40,752 bases of DNA from Bacillota bacterium (GTDB taxonomy: Bacteria > Bacillota > Clostridia > Peptostreptococcales > Anaerovoracaceae): assembly GCA_017432725.1 (NCBI GenBank), contig JAFRIQ010000030.1:1-40752 (forward strand). Direction: 5' to 3'. The notes beneath the pieces were generated by a model, which was not told the origin of the DNA, searched no databases, and saw nothing but the letters and a program-made list of their open reading frames with translations. The position numbers and the translations under genes are program-made. How positions within the stretch are numbered: the stretch's first letter is position 1; every line of letters begins with the position of its first letter. Shown here one piece after another: positions 33,509 to 40,695 of the stretch.

Positions 33509-34711
33509 TTAAACTCTGTTATTGTAATCCCTGAGCCAGTTGCAGACTGCCAGAAGGTTCTGTCTGTTGGAGTCGAACGGATAAGATACAAGTCTGTTCT
33601 CGCAGAAGATGTATCCGCCGTCAACGGAGAAATCTTTGACCAGTTTTTCGGTCCTGGCAACGCACTCTTCGGGTGTTCCGTATCCGAGCATATGGGTGTC
33701 CATTCCGCCTATGATTCCGGCCTTCGGACATTTTTCTCTGATCTCGTAAACATCATCTACATCCAGGTGCAGGAAAAGCATTCCCTTTCTGTAGTCGTTG
33801 ATCCTGTCGAGAAGTATCTTTGCAGAGCCTTCCGTGAAGAGTCTCATGGAGATTCCGGGATGCTCTTCGAGGATATCGTAGTTTACTTTGATATACGGCC
33901 AGTAGAACTCTTCGAACTGCTTGGGGTTCATGACTGTATGTGCAAGATAAACGTTGTCTCCGTCGAACAGAGCAGTCTGTGTATGCTGGTTGTCGATATT
34001 CTTCCATGCGGCCTTGACGCCTTCTATGGCAGCCGGAGGAAGGATAGCATCCATCATTGCATGAAGCTCGGATTTATGTCTTCTCATATCAAGCGAGAAG
34101 TTCTTGATCCCTCTGTAATGAGAGAAGATAGATTCTGCGGGGCAATATACCAGCGGTCCTTTATAGTCCATGCATCTGGGCATACCGTAATTGTCGTAAA
34201 GTTCCTGAGGCATTCTCTGGCAAAAAGCCATGAAGTCGCCGATCTCTTTCTGAAGTTGCTTAAAGAACTCGAGATCTACGCCTGCGGCAAGTTTCGGATA
34301 CTTTCTGGGGATGCACTTTTCCCACTGGAATTTCTGCGGATTGGCTGCGAATTCCATCATCTCATCGTCGTTGACGGTCGGGAAGTCAGTTACCTGAATG
34401 GACCAGGCATCGTCATCGACTTTGTAAACGGAAGAACCTGCCAGCTCCGTGATCCTCCACTGGTTACGGTTGCTGTACTCGATGAAAGTATCAAAGCCAT
34501 ATCTCTCTTCAAACTCATTCGTGAGTTTTGCCATCAGATCGTAATCCAGCATAGCTTCGGAAAGCTTGCACTTAAGATCTGAATCGTACACCTTCCACGT
34601 TACGTAGAACGAAAGGTTAGGTACGTACGTCTGGCCGGGATGATAACTCATAGCGTCCTGGAAGTACATACGTCTTCTTTGGAGCAATGCATCTCTTTCT
34701 TGTTCGTTCAT
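33509..34711 (-). CDS. uroporphyrinogen decarboxylase-family protein (methyltransferase-like)
   Basis: The 400-aa protein has the UroD-type TIM barrel in its C-terminal two thirds (EHPGISMRLFTEGSAKILLD, then CPKAGIIGGMDTHMLG and YGTPEECVARTEKLVKDF). It does not show the N-terminal arginine motif of haem-pathway HemE and no haem genes are near. Many clostridial relatives are corrinoid-dependent methyltransferases (MtaA/MtbA type), so methyl transfer is a reasonable inference, but no corrinoid protein gene is adjacent. I chose the ATG at 34711 because AAAGGAATAACA lies ahead; upstream ATGs lack a ribosome binding site. The promoter overlaps a perfect 18-bp palindrome, which suggests a repressor. 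It is followed by the 45-aa gene. Confidence 0.78.
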   Translation of the reverse strand: MNEQERDALLQRRRMYFQDAMSYHPGQTYVPNLSFYVTWKVYDSDLKCKLSEAMLDYDLMAKLTNEFEERYGFDTFIEYSNRNQWRITELAGSSVYKVDDDAWSIQVTDFPTVNDDEMMEFAANPQKFQWEKCIPRKYPKLAAGVDLEFFKQLQKEIGDFMAFCQRMPQELYDNYGMPRCMDYKGPLVYCPAESIFSHYRGIKNFSLDMRRHKSELHAMMDAILPPAAIEGVKAAWKNIDNQHTQTALFDGDNVYLAHTVMNPKQFEEFYWPYIKVNYDILEEHPGISMRLFTEGSAKILLDRINDYRKGMLFLHLDVDDVYEIREKCPKAGIIGGMDTHMLGYGTPEECVARTEKLVKDFSVDGGYIFCENRLVSYPFDSNRQNLLAVCNWLRDYNNRV

Positions 34712-34749
34712 TGTTATTCCTTTCTTCATTTGAATATTAAAAAATACCA

Positions 34750-34777
34750 AATATAGTATACTATATTAGCCTGTCGA
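34750..34777 (-). promoter_or_regulatory. promoter with overlapping palindromic operator
   Basis: On the minus strand TCGACA (34777-34772), a 16-bp spacer and TATATT (34755-34750). The spacer and -10 contain the perfect palindrome AATATAGTATACTATATT (34750-34767), an arrangement typical of a repressor operator. Confidence 0.6.
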
Positions 34778-34811
34778 TTTCTATGTATAAATCATCGGTT
34801 TTCCATCAAAC

Positions 34812-34848
34812 AAAAGACCTGCTTTTGTCCTAAAAGCAGGTCTTCTTT
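34812..34848 (-). terminator. terminator of thrS
   Basis: AAGACCTGCTTTT pairs with AAAAGCAGGTCTT around a 5-nt loop (34814-34844). Read leftward it is followed by TTGTTTG; on the other side the A/T flank is also suitable. Confidence 0.88.
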
Positions 34849-34851
34849 TAA

Positions 34852-36609
34852 CTATTTGATTGCCTTTGTATCGATCTCTTCTTTCACCAGTTTGATGAAT
34901 TCTTCGAGCTTCATGGCGCCCATATCTCCTTCCGTCCTGTGGCGCGGGGAGATGGTCTCATTCTCCATATCCTTATCGCCTACGACCACCATGTAGGGTA
35001 TCTTCTGGAGCTGCGCTTCTCTGATCTTCTTTCCTATCTTTTCATTTCTGCTGTCTATGGCTGATCTGAATCCGTAGTAATCGAAGTGAGCCTTGATCGA
35101 CTCAGCATATTCGAGAGCCCTGTCCGTTACGGGCAGTATCTCTATCTGAACAGGTGCGAGCCAGCACGGGAAAGCGCCGGCAAAATGCTCCGTTATGATT
35201 CCGAGGAATCTTTCGATGGATCCGTATACAACGCGGTGTATCATAACAGGTGTCTGTCTTTCGCTGTTTGAATCCACGTATTCAAGGTCAAATCTTCCCG
35301 GAAGCTGATAATCCAGCTGTATAGTACCGCACTGCCATACTCTTCCGAGGCAGTCCGTTACGTGGAAGTCCAGTTTCGGCCCGTAGAATGCGCCGTCTCC
35401 CGGATTTATCTCGTAGGTCTTTCCTATGGAAGTAATAGCATCAGCAAGGGCATTCTCAGCTGCTTCCCAGTCGCCTCTCGTACCTATATGGTCTTCCGGC
35501 ATGGTGGAAAGCACGATCTTGTAAGGAAGTCCGAATACGCTGTAGACTTCATCGATGAGCTTCGTGATCCTGACTACTTCTCCCTGGATCTGGTCTTTTG
35601 CAAGCAGGATATGTGCGTCGTCCTGAGTGAAGGCTCTTACGCGGAACATGCCGTGGAGCGTACCGCTCATTTCATGTCTGTGCACGTTGCCCAGTTCGCC
35701 GTATCTGAGTGGCAGGTCTTTGTATGAATGGGGTTCAAGAGAGTATACAAGGATGGATCCCGGGCAGTTCATAGGTTTGATGGCGTAATCTTCGTCTTCT
35801 ATGACCGTGGTGTACATATTTTCCTTGTAGTGTTCCCAGTGGCCTGAGGTCTCCCAAAGAGTCCTCTTCATGATCTGTGGTGTCTGGATCTCCACATAGT
35901 CCCATTTCTTATGCTGTTCTCTCCAGAAGTTGATGAGTTCGTTCCTGACTATCATTCCGTTGGGAAGGTAGAACGGGAATCCGGGTGCCTCATCCCTGAA
36001 TGCAAAGAGTCCCAGGTCTCTTCCCAGTTTTCTGTGGTCGCGGCGCTTTGCCTCTTCTATCCTTTCAAGATATGCATCCAGTTCTTCTTTCTTCGGGAAA
36101 GCGATGCCGTATATCCTCTGCAGGGTCTCTCTGCTTGAGTCGCCTCTCCAGTAAGCCGAATTGCAGGTGAGAAGTTTAAGAGCGTTCCCTTTAACCCTTC
36201 CGGTGCTGTCAAGATGGGGACCTGCGCAAAGGTCTGTGAATTCTCCCTGTCTGTAGAAAGAAATAGCTTCTCCTTCGGGAAGGTCGTTAATGAGTTCGAC
36301 CTTAAAGGGCTCTTCTCTTTCTTCCATGAACTTGAGAGCTTCCGCCCTCGGAAGTTCGAAACGTTCGATGGGAAGCTTCTCCTTGCAGATCTTTCTCATT
36401 TCTTCTTCGATCTTTTCCATGTGTTCCGGTGTGAACGCAAATGGAGCCAGCATATCGTAATACCAGCCTTCTGCGATGGACGGTCCTATGGCCAGTTTGA
36501 CTTCCGGCCAAAGCCTTTTCACTGCCTGAGCCATGATGTGTGAGCAAGTATGCCAATACGTCTGGCGGTACTCCTCGTTTTCAAATGTGTACTTGTTTTC
36601 TTCTGACAT
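34852..36609 (-). CDS. thrS: threonyl-tRNA synthetase (TGS-less form)
   Basis: The 585-aa enzyme charges tRNA-Thr. It begins at the editing domain (YWHTCSHIMAQAVKRLWP; DLCAGPHL), followed by the class II core with motif 2 (FRVRAFTQDDAHI) and motif 3 (HRVVYGSIERFLGII), and the anticodon-binding domain (about 485-585). The N-terminal TGS/ubiquitin-like domain of the usual 640-aa enzyme is missing; AGAGGAG before the ATG and family examples of the same length show this is natural and not a truncation. No T-box leader fits in the 80-nt gap upstream. A 12-bp inverted repeat overlaps the promoter. Confidence 0.96.
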   Translation of the reverse strand: MSEENKYTFENEEYRQTYWHTCSHIMAQAVKRLWPEVKLAIGPSIAEGWYYDMLAPFAFTPEHMEKIEEEMRKICKEKLPIERFELPRAEALKFMEEREEPFKVELINDLPEGEAISFYRQGEFTDLCAGPHLDSTGRVKGNALKLLTCNSAYWRGDSSRETLQRIYGIAFPKKEELDAYLERIEEAKRRDHRKLGRDLGLFAFRDEAPGFPFYLPNGMIVRNELINFWREQHKKWDYVEIQTPQIMKRTLWETSGHWEHYKENMYTTVIEDEDYAIKPMNCPGSILVYSLEPHSYKDLPLRYGELGNVHRHEMSGTLHGMFRVRAFTQDDAHILLAKDQIQGEVVRITKLIDEVYSVFGLPYKIVLSTMPEDHIGTRGDWEAAENALADAITSIGKTYEINPGDGAFYGPKLDFHVTDCLGRVWQCGTIQLDYQLPGRFDLEYVDSNSERQTPVMIHRVVYGSIERFLGIITEHFAGAFPCWLAPVQIEILPVTDRALEYAESIKAHFDYYGFRSAIDSRNEKIGKKIREAQLQKIPYMVVVGDKDMENETISPRHRTEGDMGAMKLEEFIKLVKEEIDTKAIK

Positions 36610-36646
36610 TTGTTTTTTCTCCTCTTACGTAAAGGTTTATATAGTT

Positions 36647-36694
36647 AATGAATTGTACTACTTATTACGCACAAAAGCAAATGTACAATTCATT
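36647..36694 (-). promoter_or_regulatory. 12-bp inverted repeat around the thrS promoter
   Basis: AATGAATTGTAC (36647-36658) and GTACAATTCATT (36683-36694) form a perfect 12-bp inverted repeat with a 24-nt spacer. On the minus strand the second arm holds the -10 TACAAT (36657-36652), 17 bp from TTGCTT (36680-36675). The first arm contains the stop codon of the upstream gene. It lacks a U-run, so it is more like a paired operator or an mRNA structure than a terminator. Confidence 0.5.
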
Positions 36695-37067
36695 CCCAGA
36701 CATATTCAGAAGCGCGCCTTATCTCATATATATTTATGAACGGAAGCCTGAAACAATCCTCGCCCCTGCTGCATAGAGTTATCCTGAAACCTCTTCCGTT
36801 CTCCGTCACCTCATATTCTTCTATTTCCGTTTCCCTGCCGGGAAGCAGATTCGAAAGGGACAGTATCTCCTGAGCAGCCTCATAGGCTTTCTCTGCATCT
36901 ATGCTTTTCGTTTTCATATCGATAGTCAGGGCTCCGGCTTCAGAGCAGTCTTCTGCAAGCATCTTAAGGAGCCTTTGGTCCTGGACGTATTTATCCATAT
37001 CAGAATTGAAAACAAGAAGCATAGAAAACACCATGAAGAAAGCGCCGAACACTATAAAGACTTTCAT
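36690..37067 (-). CDS. small N-anchored pilin-like protein (MKVFIV), last gene of a four-gene cassette
   Basis: The 125-aa protein is not recognised. It has a single hydrophobic segment at the very N-terminus (MKVFIVFGAFFMVFSMLLVF) and a soluble remainder with the pair Cys41 and two later cysteines (LCSRGEDC). This layout is like pseudopilins or TadE/TadF-type proteins, which are held in the membrane by an N-terminal helix. It shares the start MK-x-F-IV with the three genes before it and begins 4 nt after the previous stop. No pilus ATPase, prepilin peptidase or platform gene lies in the window. Confidence 0.72.
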   Translation of the reverse strand: MKVFIVFGAFFMVFSMLLVFNSDMDKYVQDQRLLKMLAEDCSEAGALTIDMKTKSIDAEKAYEAAQEILSLSNLLPGRETEIEEYEVTENGRGFRITLCSRGEDCFRLPFINIYEIRRASEYVWE

Positions 37068-37071
37068 ATTT

Positions 37072-37479
37072 CTACCGTACTCCCAAGTATTCGCTGGGAG
37101 AGGCCGAATTTATCTCATATCCTCTCCTTGCCCCATCTTTTATACCGAGATACCTGGCTACTGCATCTGGGCCTTCCATCGGAACGACGATACGGTATTC
37201 AATGATTCCTCTTTTGCCGTCGCTGTCTATCCTCGGAACGCTGCCGGCCTCCGGCGCTTCTATGATGATATCTTCTTCCCTTACTCCGAGTTTTAAGGAC
37301 AGTTCTTCCCTAAGGGCGTCCCTGTCGAAACCGCCCTGCTGTTTTGCCTCCTCTTTTGCCGCATAAACGATATCGGTCATCAGAGCTATCTTCTGGCTGT
37401 TCTTTGCCTCTAAAGTAAGCTGTGCCAGAAAGAAAAGCATCATTGGTATAACTGCAAGAAGTACGATGAACTGTTTCAT
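37072..37479 (-). CDS. small N-anchored pilin-like protein (MKQFIV)
   Basis: The 135-aa protein starts MKQFIVLLAVIPMMLFFLAQ, one membrane helix, followed by an outside domain of about 110 residues with an amphipathic helix (YAAKEEAKQQGG) and a beta-rich end. This is the general layout of TadE-like minor pilins, but no family can be named with certainty. Its ATG overlaps the stop of the preceding gene as ATGA, so translation is coupled. It is the third gene of the cassette. Confidence 0.74.
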   Translation of the reverse strand: MKQFIVLLAVIPMMLFFLAQLTLEAKNSQKIALMTDIVYAAKEEAKQQGGFDRDALREELSLKLGVREEDIIIEAPEAGSVPRIDSDGKRGIIEYRIVVPMEGPDAVARYLGIKDGARRGYEINSASPSEYLGVR

Positions 37480-37634
37480 TTTTCGTCCACCATGTAAATG
37501 TACTGCCTGTCAAATGCACCTTTCTCAAAATTACTTTTAAGGACTGACTTGATACTGTTTTCATCACCGGCTATAAGGCCGAATATGAACAGCCCCAGGA
37601 TTATACACGCGATCATCACAATCATGTCTTTCAT
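37476..37634 (-). CDS. 52-aa N-anchored small protein (MKDMIV)
   Basis: This short gene encodes MKDMIVMIACIILGLFIFGL, one membrane helix, and a 30-residue polar tail ending QYIYMVDEK. It overlaps both neighbours by ATGA (stop of the 51-aa gene, start of the 135-aa gene), which is strong evidence of a real coupled gene. Size and helix position resemble Flp-type pilins, but the Flp cleavage motif is not seen. GAGGAG lies 12 nt upstream. Confidence 0.72.
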   Translation of the reverse strand: MKDMIVMIACIILGLFIFGLIAGDENSIKSVLKSNFEKGAFDRQYIYMVDEK

Positions 37635-37786
37635 ACCCTTACGATCTCCTCTACAGAAAACATGTCGTTGATCTCCTCTACCGCCTTGTTCTTTATCTCT
37701 TCGGCAGTAGATCTTAAGCTGAGTATCAGGCCTGCAAGTATCACGCCTAAAACTATAGTCGCTATAAGAACAATAAAATCCTTCAT
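37631..37786 (-). CDS. 51-aa N-anchored small protein (MKDFIV), first gene of the cassette
   Basis: This short gene encodes MKDFIVLIATIVLGVILAGL, one membrane helix, then a 30-residue tail rich in Glu/Lys (STAEEIKNKAVEEIND) that should be a helix. CGGAGGGGTAT is a strong ribosome binding site for the ATG at 37786. It overlaps the 52-aa gene by ATGA and has a near-identical start to it (MKDFIV against MKDMIV), so the two are likely ancient duplicates. A Flp-like pilin role is inference only. Confidence 0.74.
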   Translation of the reverse strand: MKDFIVLIATIVLGVILAGLILSLRSTAEEIKNKAVEEINDMFSVEEIVRV

Positions 37787-37854
37787 ATACCCCTCCGTAT
37801 TTACAATATTTTACATTGTCAATTTATGGTAACACCGCTGCGGGCATAATGCAA

Positions 37855-37879
37855 TAAAAAAAGCATCGCTGCCGATGCT
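37855..37879 (-). terminator. terminator of the Pr6Pr gene
   Basis: AGCATCG (37862-37868) pairs with CGATGCT (37873-37879) around CTGC. Read leftward it is followed by seven T. Confidence 0.88.
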
Positions 37880-37898
37880 CTTAGAAATCTTTATTCTC

Positions 37899-38597
37899 TC
37901 ACTTCGCTTTATTGACCTTTTGATATATGCCCCACTCAGTCCTCGATATGAGCCAGGTAACGAAAAGCATGACTGCTCCGGATACAGGCGCCAAATACAT
38001 CTTTCCTCCGAATGTGAAATGATAGAAGTCTGTCCATCCTCCGTTCTTCGGACCAATGAATGCGACCATCACTATATATACTATGGCATAAAGGAAAACA
38101 GAAATGACTCCGTACTTTACGTACTTTTTGCTGAAGTCCTGAGTTTTTTCCAAAAACAGTACGCTTATGATGGAAAGCAAAGGAGCCACCAAATGAAGTG
38201 TGAAAGTTATCCCTGAAAACATGAGTGTATAAGCTCTAAGAGGAGGGATACCGTAAGGAGCAAGCACCAGTATATTGACCGGCCCCAGGAAAAACACGCA
38301 GGTAAGGAAAGTCACTGTCACTGAAACCGCTGCAAAAATCTTCGTTAGATAGACCCATCTTGGAAGATATCCGCTTCCGCTTTTGATATTTTTTACCTCG
38401 AACGGTATACACAGAAGCGCTGCAAATGCTGCGAAATAGTTGGAAAGGTTTGTGAAATACTTAAAGCTTGAAAATCCATGGACCTGCATATTGCCATCGC
38501 CCGTGCTGATGAAAAACTTGGACATAGCAATAGAGATCAGCACTATGGTAACGATGTTAACGATTATAGCTATGATATTTCTTGTCTTTGTATTCAT
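37899..38597 (-). CDS. Pr6Pr family membrane protein
   Basis: The 232-aa protein has about six membrane helices and the Pr6Pr signature FKYFTNLSNYFAA (about residues 44-56), with DFYHF near the fifth helix; members resemble the FAR-17a/AIG1 fold, whose eukaryotic relatives hydrolyse fatty-acid esters. Function in bacteria is unknown. It starts 9 nt after the C_GCAxxG_C_C gene on the same strand and ends at a clear terminator, so the two form one operon. Confidence 0.82.
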   Translation of the reverse strand: MNTKTRNIIAIIVNIVTIVLISIAMSKFFISTGDGNMQVHGFSSFKYFTNLSNYFAAFAALLCIPFEVKNIKSGSGYLPRWVYLTKIFAAVSVTVTFLTCVFFLGPVNILVLAPYGIPPLRAYTLMFSGITFTLHLVAPLLSIISVLFLEKTQDFSKKYVKYGVISVFLYAIVYIVMVAFIGPKNGGWTDFYHFTFGGKMYLAPVSGAVMLFVTWLISRTEWGIYQKVNKAK

Positions 38598-38606
38598 TTC
38601 AGGTCC

Positions 38607-39032
38607 CTATATAAGATCATGGTCGGAAAGTATCTCGGCACACTTCTTGGCAGTTTCTTTCATTATCTCCGGACAAAGTTCCCACATCATACTTCTGTCA
38701 GTAAGTATATCCTCGCAGTTCACGGATCCGTATTTGTCTCCGTATTCTTCATCGAACCATGCGAAAAGCTCGGTGACCATTGCCGTACTGAGCTGCTTAT
38801 CGAACATTGTGAGCATCAGCGCGCCGCCCGTAAGGCAGCCACACAGAGCCCCGTTCCTAAGCCCTGAACAAAGACCTGACGCAGCGTTGGCGAACACTTC
38901 GTTATCTTCTCCCCTGAGTTTAAGGCCGAAGCGTACCATAGCTTCGCTGCAGCAGCATCTTTCTTCCAGGACTTCATCCATTATTTTTTCTATATCCATA
39001 CTTTTATCAATGCAACTGTTACATTCTGTCAT
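38607..39032 (-). CDS. C_GCAxxG_C_C family redox/metal protein
   Basis: The 141-aa protein has the family pattern with many cysteines: MTECNSC at the start, EERCCCSEAMVRFG (about 24-37), LCSGLRNGALCGCLTGGALM (about 52-71) and two late cysteines (VNCED, WELCPE). Members of this family have an all-helical fold and are thought to bind metal, haem or a redox centre. The start at 39032 follows GGAAAGGCTGG; upstream codons lack support. It is cytosolic and shares a promoter zone with the NifX-like gene in the opposite direction. Confidence 0.82.
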   Translation of the reverse strand: MTECNSCIDKSMDIEKIMDEVLEERCCCSEAMVRFGLKLRGEDNEVFANAASGLCSGLRNGALCGCLTGGALMLTMFDKQLSTAMVTELFAWFDEEYGDKYGSVNCEDILTDRSMMWELCPEIMKETAKKCAEILSDHDLI

Positions 39033-39052
39033 AGTTATCCAGCCTTTCCTTA

Positions 39053-39061
39053 TGGTATAAT
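39053..39061 (+). promoter_or_regulatory. extended -10 promoter of the NifX-like gene
   Basis: TGG-TATAAT is an extended -10 with the perfect hexamer at 39056-39061. The expected start near 39068 leaves a 23-nt leader with CGGAGG. Confidence 0.6.
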
Positions 39062-39068
39062 AATAGCA
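39060..39068 (-). promoter_or_regulatory. extended -10 promoter of the C_GCAxxG_C_C gene
   Basis: On the minus strand TGC-TATTAT has its hexamer at 39065-39060, overlapping the opposite-facing TATAAT by two bases. The two promoters cannot both be occupied, so the two genes may be expressed alternately. Confidence 0.5.
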
Positions 39069-39090
39069 CAAAGCGATATCGGAGGAAAAT

Positions 39091-39471
39091 ATGTTAAAAA
39101 TAGCAGCAGCAACTTTAGGTCCCGAACCTGAAGATATGATAGCAGACCTTTTTGAAGAGTGTACCCATCTGCAGGTTTATGACGGGGATACAGGTGAACT
39201 TGTCGAAGTGATAGAAAGAAACGGACAGAGCGACGTTCAGCTGGGACAGATACTTGCAGATATGTGGGCGGAAGCCGTTATATGCGGACCTTTAAGACAG
39301 GACGTGTTCGACATAATCGCAGCGGATGAATATTCCATAACCCGGTATAACGGAGTGGGAATGCCAGCGGTCATAGCTCTGAAAGCGGCTCTGGATTACA
39401 AGCTTGACGTCATAAGAGACCCCATAGACGGTATAGGCTGCATAGGTCACCTTCTTGACCAGCATAACTAA
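39091..39471 (+). CDS. NifX/NifB-type dinitrogenase cofactor-binding domain protein
   Basis: The 126-aa protein has the Nitro_FeMo-Co fold: IAAATLGPEPEDMIADLFEECTHLQ and then the loop ending in GVGMPAVIALKAALDYKLD. In nif systems this domain carries Fe-Mo cofactor precursors; in genomes without nif, such as here, it is a stand-alone protein thought to bind metal clusters or cofactors. GGAGGAAAAT precedes the ATG. It stands between the Cys-rich C_GCAxxG_C_C gene and the MobA-like/ModE gene, which points to a shared metal or molybdenum job. Confidence 0.75.
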   Translation: MLKIAAATLGPEPEDMIADLFEECTHLQVYDGDTGELVEVIERNGQSDVQLGQILADMWAEAVICGPLRQDVFDIIAADEYSITRYNGVGMPAVIALKAALDYKLDVIRDPIDGIGCIGHLLDQHN

Positions 39472-39475
39472 AACG

Positions 39476-39505
39476 AAAGACCTTTCAGTATGAAAGGTCT
39501 TTTTC
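39476..39505 (+). terminator. terminator after the NifX-like gene
   Basis: AAAGACCTTTCA pairs with TGAAAGGTCTTT around GTA, followed by TTC and T-rich sequence. It also lies at the end of the convergent MobA-like/ModE gene. Confidence 0.9.
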
Positions 39506-39506
39506 T

Positions 39507-40442
39507 TTATTCCAGATCACCAAAATGTTCTTCAAAGGACTTTACCGAATAGTTCCGAATATCCTCCAAGTAGTCGCTGTAAGCTTTTAGAAGTTTTTTC
39601 CCTCTTTCGGTAAGGCTGCTTCCGCCTCCTTTTTCTCCGCCGCTTTTTCTCTCAATGAGCGGATATCCAAGTTCAGCCTCCACGGAGTTGAGAAGTTTCC
39701 ATCCTGTGGTATAAGACATATGAAGGCAGGCGCTGGCACTCTGTATAGACCCTGTATGGTCTATCATCTCAAGGAACTGCGCTGTCCTGGGAGTAAGTAC
39801 CGTATCGGCCTTTGCTATAGTCACGGAAATATCCGGCCACAGAGAACCTCCGCTATTATGTTCCATGCGGAGTTTTCTTAAGGCTTTGAAATCTTCAGGA
39901 GTATCCGCGTCCATAAGTATCCCAATATCATCCACTTCAACAGAGTTGACTTCGAAACCTAAGTTCCTCACAGCTCCCTGTATACCGTTTTCTCCCGTAT
40001 ATCCGGCTATCTTTTCTGCAGCTTTTCTGCTTAGGATCAGGGGGTGACCTCCGCGTCCGTTGCAGACCGGACGTATCACGTCGCCTTCTGCTTCAGACAG
40101 TTTTCTAAGCGTATCCTTGCTTATAACCGGTACGTCGCAGGGAGAAACGAGCACATAATCATAATTTTTTTTAAGCGCTTTTACACCAATACAGAAGGAT
40201 TCGAACATACCCGTTTCAGCGTAATCGGGATTTTCGGCAAAGGAAATACCGAGGATCTCCGTATTTTTCTTAAGAAGCTCTCCTTTGTATCCTCCAACCG
40301 CCACTATCTCTTCCGCGCCTATGAAGCGGTAGTTGCTGACTATATCGGCAAGCATGGTTCTGTCACCTACTGTCATCAAAGGCTTGAAATCCCTCATTCT
40401 TGAAGACAGCCCTGCCGCAGTTATGATCCCTGCATATCTCAT
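39507..40442 (-). CDS. MobA-like NTP transferase fused to a ModE-like winged helix
   Basis: The 311-aa protein joins two parts. Residues 1-195 form a MobA/MocA-like nucleotidyltransferase (IITAAGLSSRMRDFKPLM, VSPCDVPVISKDTL, NGRGGHPLILS), the type that adds CMP or GMP to molybdopterin. Residues about 205-311 form a ModE/LysR-type winged helix (AASACLHMSYTTGWKLLNS region, IERKSGGEKGGGSSLTERG), very like the DNA-binding domain of ModE. Such fusions occur beside molybdenum hydroxylase genes in clostridia. GAGAGAAT lies ahead of the ATG. It may modify cofactor and control its own targets; there is no oxotransferase or hydroxylase in the window. Confidence 0.86.
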   Translation of the reverse strand: MRYAGIITAAGLSSRMRDFKPLMTVGDRTMLADIVSNYRFIGAEEIVAVGGYKGELLKKNTEILGISFAENPDYAETGMFESFCIGVKALKKNYDYVLVSPCDVPVISKDTLRKLSEAEGDVIRPVCNGRGGHPLILSRKAAEKIAGYTGENGIQGAVRNLGFEVNSVEVDDIGILMDADTPEDFKALRKLRMEHNSGGSLWPDISVTIAKADTVLTPRTAQFLEMIDHTGSIQSASACLHMSYTTGWKLLNSVEAELGYPLIERKSGGEKGGGSSLTERGKKLLKAYSDYLEDIRNYSVKSFEEHFGDLE

Positions 40443-40477
40443 TTTATTCTCTCAGATCAAGTTAAAAAGTATTACGC

Positions 40478-40554
40478 TGGTGTGCCCGACAGGAGTCGAA
40501 CCTGCGGCCTCCAGAGTCGGAGTCTGGCGCTCTATCCAGCTGAGCTACGGGCAC
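40478..40554 (-). tRNA. tRNA-Arg (anticodon CCG)
   Basis: The 77-nt sequence folds as a full cloverleaf: acceptor GTGCCCG/CGGGCAC, D-arm GCTC/GAGC, anticodon stem CCAGA/TCTGG with loop CTCCGAC, T-arm GCAGG/CCTGT with TTCGACT, then ACCA encoded at the 3' end. Loop positions 34-36 read CCG, which decodes CGG (Arg). Confidence 0.95.
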
Positions 40555-40627
40555 ATACTAAAATATATTTTAACATATTGTTAGCAACATTTGAAAAAAA
40601 GACGGGAAAACCTGAACTGGTAAGATG

Positions 40628-40662
40628 AAAGTAGACATGGTAAAAAAACATGTCTACTTTTT
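40628..40662 (+). terminator. stem-loop before the transposase-like gene
   Basis: AAAGTAGACATG (40628-40639) pairs perfectly with CATGTCTACTTT (40649-40660) around a 9-nt loop, followed by TTC. It can work as a terminator that shields the downstream gene from outside transcription, as seen near the ends of some insertion sequences. Confidence 0.6.
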
Positions 40663-40695
40663 CTTATGCTATGATTTGTTTGAGGAGGTGATTCT

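Noticed and set aside
33692-34582. 296-codon frame opposite the UroD-family gene.
   Set aside because: Antisense shadow without ribosome binding site or recognisable motif.
33509-34711. Haem-pathway uroporphyrinogen decarboxylase HemE.
   Set aside because: The N-terminal arginine motif is not seen, the protein is longer than HemE and no haem genes are near; a methyltransferase-like member fits better.
36610-36689. T-box riboswitch for thrS.
   Set aside because: The gap is only 80 nt and lacks the specifier stem and the TGGNACC-type antiterminator sequence.
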